From Rhodococcus jostii NBRC 16295 (GTDB taxonomy: Bacteria > Actinomycetota > Actinomycetes > Mycobacteriales > Mycobacteriaceae): a stretch of DNA of 64,000 nucleotides. The DNA lies in NCBI RefSeq assembly GCF_001894825.1, contig NZ_BCWY01000018.1, positions 62,001 through 126,000 on the forward strand, in the 5' to 3' direction. Position 1 is the stretch's first letter, and each line of letters opens with the position of its first letter. Both the position numbers and the translations under genes were made by a program. Of the stretch, positions 61,401 to 64,000 are shown in pieces. The notes below the pieces were generated by a model. It saw only the letters and a list, made by a program, of their open reading frames with translations, was not told where the DNA came from and searched no databases.

Positions 61401-64000
61401 GACGCTGTCGAGTCCCAGCACGTCGCCGAAGGCTGTCGCAATCATCCTCTCCACCTGCGTCTTCGGCGAGACAAAATCTTTGGTGGAGCCGATGACGTCG
61501 TCGGGCAGCGCCCGCTTGTCCAGTTTTCCGTTGAGGGTCAACGGCAAACTCTCGAGAGCAGTCACCGAAGCGGGCACCATGTACCCCGGAAGGCGTTCGG
61601 AAACGAATTCCCGTACCTCGGCGAGGCGTGCCTGGGTGCGCGGATCGTTGGCGTACTCCACCGCGGAACGCACTATGGGGGGTGCAGTGAAGACGTCCGT
61701 CATCGGGACCCGCGTGTCGCCCGAGTCATTGTCACCGATGAAGACCGCGTCGAGGTGTCCAGTTTCCGTGCCCCACGTGACGGCGACATCGAGTCCGAGT
61801 TGCGCACCCAGAGAATGCAACTCCTCGGCGGTCACACCACGCGGCTCGGCGGTTCCCTGCTCGTCACCGAACTCGTCGAGGAGGGTGATATTTCGAAGCG
61901 CCCGTGCGAGGGCTGCATCGGTGGCAACGCCGAATTGCGGTATGTCCACCACTCGAACATGTTCGGGACTCGACGCGGAGAGTAGCTCCTTCAGGGTGGA
62001 GAGGTCGCCGATCGTCGACCAGCGCCGGCGTGGAACCTCCGCGAGCGACCGCGCGAAGACTGGTGACTTGCGCAGGACGACGTCGTATCGATACCGGGTC
62101 AGTTCGTTGTCGAACCGACCGCGCTCGAGCTGGATGTCGACGCCGCCGATGTCGGGGCATTCTGCCGGCAGGGCGGTGAAGAACTCCGGCCGCAGCAGTA
62201 GTTCCGATTCAGTGGTAATCTCTCGCCGCACCTTGTCGCGCACGACCGCAAGATCGGATTCACCGTCCGGGCGTGACCGTTGGACCCCGATTGCAAATGC
62301 CGGTTGCAGTGCGAGGTTTCGAACGTCGCCGACGAATATCGAACCGCCGGGTTCCAGCAGTTCCAATGCCTGTTCGATCACATCGATCAGGTATGCCGCA
62401 TCAGGGAAGTACTGAACCACGGAATTGACGACGATCGTATCGAACCCGTCCCGGGGTAGTCCTTCCACGATATCGGCGGGTTGGGCAAGCAGGTGAACTC
62501 GACCGGTCCACGACGCACGCTGCTGTGCCAGTCGCCTACGCAGCGCTTCGATCGTCACCGGCGACAGGTCGGTGGCCCAGTACTCGACGGCGTCCGGTGC
62601 CAGCCGGGCCAGCAACAGTCCGGATCCGACACCGATCTCGAGGATCCGGCGCGGATGGAGCCCCCGTATCCGTTCGACAGTCGCGTCACGCCATTCACGC
62701 ATCTGCTCGATCGGTATCGACTCACCGGTGAATCGGCTCTGCCAGATGCCGAACTCTTCGCCGAACTCGGTCGAACCGCCGTCGTCGCGGGAGGACGACT
62801 GGTCTCCGGAGTACAGATCGTCATACACCTGCTGCCACTGCCCGACGAGTTCGGCGTCGATCGCCTCGTCACGCGCTCGGGATATTCGCTCGAGCACGAC
62901 ATAACTCGACAACTGGATGTTGCTCATGTCACCGCCGGCTCCGCCGCGCCCGTTGTCGCGCGCAATCACGGCCACCTGTGCCACCGCGGGATGAGACAGG
63001 AATGCCTCTTCGATCTCGGCCGGCTCGACGCGGAAACCGCGGATCTTGATCTGCTCATCGGCGCGCCCCACGAACTCGAGCACACCCGAGTCGTTCCATC
63101 GCACCAAGTCACCCGACCGGTACATCCGGGCGCCCTGCTCCCCGAACGGGTCCGCAGCGAAGCGTTCTGCCGTCAACGCCGGCCGACGGTAGTAGCCGCG
63201 TGCCACTCCCTCACCGGCTATCCACAGCTCACCCACGACACCCACCGGTACCGGCATCAGACCCTCATCGAGAACATATGCCCTCGCATTCGCGATCGGT
63301 GACCCGATGGGCACGGCGCCTCCGCCCGGTCCCACTTCGGTACTCGTGGCGTACACCGCGGCTTCGGTAGGCCCATACGCGTTGAGGATCCGAACATCCG
63401 GCATCAACGTCCCCACCCGGTCGACCAACCACCGAGGCAGCGGCTCACCTGCGAAAACGATGGTGTCCGGTGGTGTCGTCGCCGCCAAACCCTCCACAAC
63501 CTCGGCGAGCGCGGACGGTGCCGCGCTGATCACATCCGCGGCCCGGCCGCTCCCCTCCCCGAGGACCAGCGCGTCACGAACCACTTCGATCGAACCACCG
63601 CTACACAGCGGTGCGAAGATCTCGAACACCGACACGTCGAAACCGGCTGACGTACTCGCCACGACCCGGGACCCTGCTCGCACTCCGAGTCGGGACGCCA
63701 TCTGCAGAACGCAACGGGTGACGTTGCGGTGGCTGACGGCGACGCCCTTGGGGACACCGGTCGACCCGGACGTGTAGACGAGGTACGCCAGGTTGTCCGG
63801 TCGCGGCCCGGAGACGACATACCCGTCGCCCTCGCTCTCCGTCGCATTCACGTGTAACCGTGGTAGCGCGCTGTGCAGCACCCCCTCGACGCCGGGCTCC
63901 GTCAGCGCCAGGCAGGGGCGGGCTTCGGAGAGAATTCGCCCGGTGCGCTCACTCGGATAGTTGGGGTCGATCGGGAGATACGCGGCTCCGGAACCGAGGA
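49440..64000 (-). CDS. Nonribosomal peptide synthetase, 3' part: A-MT-T / C-A-T-E / C-A-T / C-A-T-TE
   Basis: A partial giant gene; the frame runs open to the right edge, giving at least 4852 residues. Read from the edge: partial A with a nested N-methyltransferase (SAM motif EIGVGSG, about 62,640) and carrier (GGNSL, 61,370); C (HHISADG, 60,800), A, carrier GGDSI (58,195) and epimerase (HHLAVDAVSW, 57,600); C of D-acceptor type (HHILVDGW, 56,110), A and carrier (53,570); C (HHISADG, 53,010), A, carrier GGTSL (50,380); thioesterase with GWSLGG (49,968-49,985), an aspartate in LDSAIG and HLEMTH. Codes read by eye: DVFSVAAVY, DGLFLFLVL, DALFLAGIM, DVWSLALVH; no residue is assigned. Product would end N-Me, D, L, L. 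Confidence 0.93.
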   Translation of the reverse strand, partial: LGSGAAYLPIDPNYPSERTGRILSEARPCLALTEPGVEGVLHSALPRLHVNATESEGDGYVVSGPRPDNLAYLVYTSGSTGVPKGVAVSHRNVTRCVLQMASRLGVRAGSRVVASTSAGFDVSVFEIFAPLCSGGSIEVVRDALVLGEGSGRAADVISAAPSALAEVVEGLAATTPPDTIVFAGEPLPRWLVDRVGTLMPDVRILNAYGPTEAAVYATSTEVGPGGGAVPIGSPIANARAYVLDEGLMPVPVGVVGELWIAGEGVARGYYRRPALTAERFAADPFGEQGARMYRSGDLVRWNDSGVLEFVGRADEQIKIRGFRVEPAEIEEAFLSHPAVAQVAVIARDNGRGGAGGDMSNIQLSSYVVLERISRARDEAIDAELVGQWQQVYDDLYSGDQSSSRDDGGSTEFGEEFGIWQSRFTGESIPIEQMREWRDATVERIRGLHPRRILEIGVGSGLLLARLAPDAVEYWATDLSPVTIEALRRRLAQQRASWTGRVHLLAQPADIVEGLPRDGFDTIVVNSVVQYFPDAAYLIDVIEQALELLEPGGSIFVGDVRNLALQPAFAIGVQRSRPDGESDLAVVRDKVRREITTESELLLRPEFFTALPAECPDIGGVDIQLERGRFDNELTRYRYDVVLRKSPVFARSLAEVPRRRWSTIGDLSTLKELLSASSPEHVRVVDIPQFGVATDAALARALRNITLLDEFGDEQGTAEPRGVTAEELHSLGAQLGLDVAVTWGTETGHLDAVFIGDNDSGDTRVPMTDVFTAPPIVRSAVEYANDPRTQARLAEVREFVSERLPGYMVPASVTALESLPLTLNGKLDKRALPDDVIGSTKDFVSPKTQVERMIATAFGDVLGLDSVGVDDDFFELGGNSLIAARLVARLGPALGVSVGVRELFEAPTVAELATRLAGAESGHHVPLGPRERPERIPLSSAQRRMWFINQFDPDSGAYNIPFAARLTGMLDVNALRAAIGDVLERHESLRTRFPGGDRDPAQLIVEAAHVIAGLDLTPVNVEGSSELRARIGSWIGAGFDVAKDVPIRIRLFRVSDHEHVLTVVVHHISADGASMAPLARDVMAAYEARAHGVAPSWSPLPVQYADYTLWQREVLGSEEDPDSVIGRQLDFWVRTLTGLPDVIDLPVDRPRRPLSSMHADTVDFTIDGRLHRRITSLAHRHHATVFMVMHAALAALLARLGGSRDIAVGTPVAGRGEQALDDLVGMLVNTLVLRSQVEPSESFADLLARTREGDLAAFENADVPFERLVEVLAPEREMSHSPLFQVMLTVQNMERPHFELPHLTLEVLDTPLTGAKVDLTVTLTENAEPGSPGISGEFSYATDYFDRSTIREVAAQYVRVLESVSTDPSTPIGDVDLLGDTDTALLVPVFAETDAKPRVLPDLLRDHDPAAPALVFEGTTLSYGEVDARSNRLARHLIRAGSAPESVVAVALGRSVELWLAIWAVTKAGAAFLPVDPGLPRARIEHMLSDSGATLGVTTRTDRDLLPASADWLTIDDPDVDAALSRESAAPISDQECVSRLRLDNTAYVIYTSGSTGTPKGVTVTHRGLAQLAAEERRRFAVTPSARVLQVASPSFDGSMLELLMAVGAGAALVVAPPTVFGGAQLATLVTAEHVTHAFLTTAVVSAMDPSSLPSLGVLVFGGERCTPELIERWAPGRTLINLYGPTETTVLATGSEPLEPGAPITIGDPFRGMGAVVLDSRLQPVPIGVTGELYLSGPQLARGYNARPGLTSQRFVADPCGNAGERMYRTGDTVRWTRSSGGVRLEFVGRNDFQVKLRGLRVELGEIESALTSHPLIEQAVTVGAKGAAGNTVLVSYVVPAAGADPDIDALSRFLGRTLPGYMVPTVITVLAALPLTSTGKVDRNALSDHELLTAPSEFVGPRNPTEATIAAMFAETLGLEHVGVRESFFALGGDSILSIQLVSRLRSAGIAVSARDIFECKTVELLTDVAEIDRPHGRTLEELEGGGVGDVAATPIVRWFLGLPGSHSRFAQSMLLTLPAGATSAGIEKTVQIVLDHHDMLRARFTLDDSGGACEVLPPGRIAAADAVIGVEFDDAHSPGTIGFTSLVEEELAAATRRVDPSSGRMIQVVWLHPESGAAGDGRVLVVIHHLAVDAVSWRILIPDFMSAWVQDLAGRSVSLTPVGTSMRRWAAALPELARLRSDEVGFWEAALSVPDPPLGARDTDPVADTQQNVDRITVVLPPHVTEALLTILPRVIRGRAGDGLLTALALAVQSWRAQRGVDVPGTLVLLEGHGREEELVPGADLSRTVGWFTCAFPVDLDLDGLDRASALDGGPATVQAVKRVKECLRRVPANGIGYGLLRYLGGEEKRRLQHFDEPQISFNYLGRDGRGDIPEDLDWLGWTPAAEAFDPGTAGDQDMAVTGALAITAYAATTREGGCLTADVRFASNVLSRDEVSELAELWTRALRAIADTVMAGSEWGLTPSDVPMVRIAQDELDALVERYPGAHDLWPLAPLQTGLLFHADLAHHDLDVYTAQAVLGLTGDVDRDRLSRASTALLDRHPNLRTAFLRRDDGTPIQVVVGRTTPGLSTADLRHLDTPAACAEADRLAAAARLDRFDMTEPPLMRLLLVTTASGQHRLVVTAHHILVDGWSLPIMLRELITLYVIDGGAGALPPARPFSDFLMWLAARDRDAGIDIWRQALADVTEPSILAPSQGSMTATPDEVRLDADEETTAHLVSFSRTNDVTVSTIVQFAWAMVLGNLLGRDHVVFGETVSGRPPGLPGIESMVGLFINTIPVSVHIDPRRTITDALASLQNRKTQLLDHHHAGLPDIAEAVGLGTLFDTLTVFESYPVDTAGMDSETDLAGLRVVSATGSDSAHYPLTIQAHQDDRLHLRVRYLPDSIDEATARSIANRLDSVLRAVVERPGTTLAAIGLLDESDRALTSVTGGPAETPRTLPEMLMSTAARNPRAVALESDRETVSYGELDRRSNQMARSLIAMGAGPETMVAVVLPRSAAFSVAMWAAAKTGAAFTPMDPNLPRDRIERMLADGAAVVGVTTTEHRTALPHHVSWLLLDDPETDADVAAQPVRAIAEGDRIRPVRIDHSAYVIYTSGSTGLPKGVVITHRGLANFAAEQRDRYSVTSSSRVLQVASPSFDAAMLEMLMAYGTGATLVVSPPEIFAGAALHQLISRRRVSHAFITPSVLATMRPAGLEDLEVLVAGGENMPTDLVEKWAPHRRLYNGYGPTETVIMVAISDVLGRDTPVTIGGPIRGVNAAVLDHWLRPVPIGVAGELYVSGVQLARGYLDQPALTAQRFVANSFGPVGSRLYRTGDIVRRNADGTMEYLGRSDFQIKMRGLRIELGEIDAVLAGYPGVEVCVTVGRQNPAGTTMLVSYIVPAAGAAPDPAALSDHAFRMLPSYMVPTSIVVLDSLPLTATGKLDREALPTPLPASNRSFVAPRTPIEDVVADTYARVLGVDRVGARDDFFQLGGNSLTAVRVTARLGDVLGVAIGVRDLFEAPAVAELAARVANMDAGSRVPLEPQERPERVPLSLAQRRMWFLNQFDTSSPAYNIPMVVRLGGELDLGALRLAVADLVARHEVLRTVYPITDGEPHQAILPSDQAVPEITLRRVDEATLQALIVESTSAGFDVSRSVPIRVEVLEVGPADHVVVLTVHHISADGSSMAPLIRDMMTAYSARIVHLAPAWYPLPVQYADYTLWQRRMLGSHTDPESVMSEQIRYWTRELANLPDVIALPTDRPRPAVASMRGHTVEFTIPPDLQNRIGELAREHRTSVFMVAHAALSVLLARLCGSADVAVGTPVAGRNDRALDDLVGMFVNTLVLRTQAELDRPFTDLLADTRERDLTAFAHADVPFEQLVEVLNPSRTTAHSPLFQVFFAFQNIERASLELPGLSVEPLIPGVRPAMFDLSLVLVERFSPDGSPAGIEGEFSYATDLFDSTTVASFVDRFTRILDVVTADSATAVGDVEILDTSERLLVLDGWNQTPHPLDVDAGASLVSLIDAQVARTPDRIAVLSENHSRTFRQLDARVNRLARKLISTGVGPESSVGIGIRRSMDLVVAVCAVVKAGGTYVPIDPDQPAERNAYVLDTAAVECVLTTERDGFRVAGNHSVVCVDTVDVSGFDESPVSDSDRLSSVHPGNAAYVVFTSGSTGRPKGVAVSHSSLVNQLLWLTDRFALSRDDVVLLKTPLTFDVSVWELFCPLITGARVVVADADGHRNPEYLARVIDEEGVSLVSFVPSMLSVFVDGLVAGSCGSLRAVLVAGEELPVHTMERVRIGLPGVSVHNLYGPTEFTVHATECAIDGEFDSAVPIGRPVWNASAYVLDSRLRPVPVGVPGELHLAGVQTARGYVGRPELTADRFVANPYGAEGDRMYRTGDLVSWRADGQLAYLGRTDFQVKVRGQRIELGEIESALSSGVSVARVVVVVHRDEHAGDRLVAYVVPVAGEVIDVDTVRDAVARDVPSYMVPSAFVVLDELPVTANGKLDRKALPAPVFGMRKFRRPSTALEEVVANGFAKVLGVDRVGAGDSFFELGGTSLLATRAVSELNSHSGLEVQLQWMFADPTPAAIARRVEARTAGESASGFEVVVPLRAAGSEPPLFGIHPAGGLAWFYGGLVSSLDTNRPLYGVQDPHVVAGEPSAESVEELAARYVAEIRRIQPHGPYHLLGWSLGGDIAHAIAVRLQDAGDDVGLLAILDSAIGSAEDLEVLIPREADSGHPVTDLLGGWRELLDLGADARATTREDVTASIRTQLIASGMVTAERVDKIMDSFLTSERLAFAYRPRVFSGDIAFFTAGRGRVDKDAAARTWEKYASGVVTNTVVDVGHLEMTHPEAFAVIGPALNQLLHP

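Noticed and set aside
63850-63881. GTG at 63881 as the start of the NRPS gene
   Set aside because: The frame continues upstream to the window edge with adenylation-domain sequence (GAAYLPIDPNYP), so the gene begins outside the window.
1-64000. parS sites (TGTTTCACGTGAAACA type) expected near a parB locus
   Set aside because: None was seen by eye. The nearest lookalikes, such as TTGGTTTCACTG near 10,400, do not match. A computed search could still find one.
1-64000. Insertion sequences or transposases that would explain the junction at 14.78 kb
   Set aside because: No transposase, resolvase or terminal inverted repeat was recognised near the junction, so the event looks like illegitimate recombination or an assembly error.

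Overview
The window is high-GC actinobacterial DNA, most likely Rhodococcus or a close relative in the Nocardiaceae. The strongest evidence is an almost unbroken copy of a block that lies near the replication origin in Mycobacterium: CCA-adding enzyme, NUDIX hydrolase, DUF6049 protein, MurJ-pseudokinase, SigM, anti-SigM, TrxB, TrxA, CwlM, a GNAT protein and the 3' end of parB. It is flanked by an MspA-type porin and catabolic genes typical of rhodococci. No rRNA, tRNA or CRISPR array was recognised.

Layout. (1) 1-12.4 kb, minus strand: a catabolic cluster. An IclR regulator and an electron-transfer reductase are followed by five overlapping or closely spaced genes (two acyl-CoA dehydrogenases around a class III CoA-transferase, a dienoyl-CoA-reductase-like SDR, a Rieske oxygenase), an aldehyde dehydrogenase, and an oligopeptide-type ABC importer running off the left edge. 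(2) 12.8-14.8 kb, plus strand: a flavin amine oxidase and an MspA-family porin whose 3' end is missing. (3) At about 14,782 the porin runs out of frame into the last 109 codons of parB. This marks a rearrangement or assembly breakpoint: parA, rsmG and the oriC side of the block are gone. (4) 15-31.7 kb: the origin-proximal cell-envelope and redox block, with a three-gene cassette (OYE-like reductase, NAD-dependent epimerase, TetR) inserted between anti-SigM and trxB. (5) 31.9-39.8 kb: an assimilatory nitrate reductase fused to its own flavoprotein reductase, then a molybdate import operon (lipoprotein, HTH-TOBE regulator, modABC) preceded by a perfect 17-bp palindrome over its putative promoter. 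(6) 39.8-49.4 kb: assorted genes (DUF4185, an aspartate/glycine-repeat protein coupled to a thioesterase, two MFS exporters, an epimerase/TetR pair with two matching operators, YqgE, a small Cys-rich protein, a Mut7-C protein, a FadR-type regulator). (7) 49.4 kb to the right edge: the 3' part of a very large NRPS gene, read as A-MT-T / C-A-T-E / C-A-T / C-A-T-TE.

Working together. Regions 1 and 2 suggest uptake and oxidation of an organic acid or amine through CoA thioesters and a two-component Rieske monooxygenase. Region 4 couples peptidoglycan precursor control (CwlM, MurJ) with redox control (SigM/anti-SigM, TrxB/TrxA under a SigH/SigR-type promoter). Region 5 supplies nitrate reduction and its molybdenum. 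The NRPS would make a peptide ending in an N-methylated residue, a D-residue and two L-residues, released by a thioesterase; its first modules lie outside the window.
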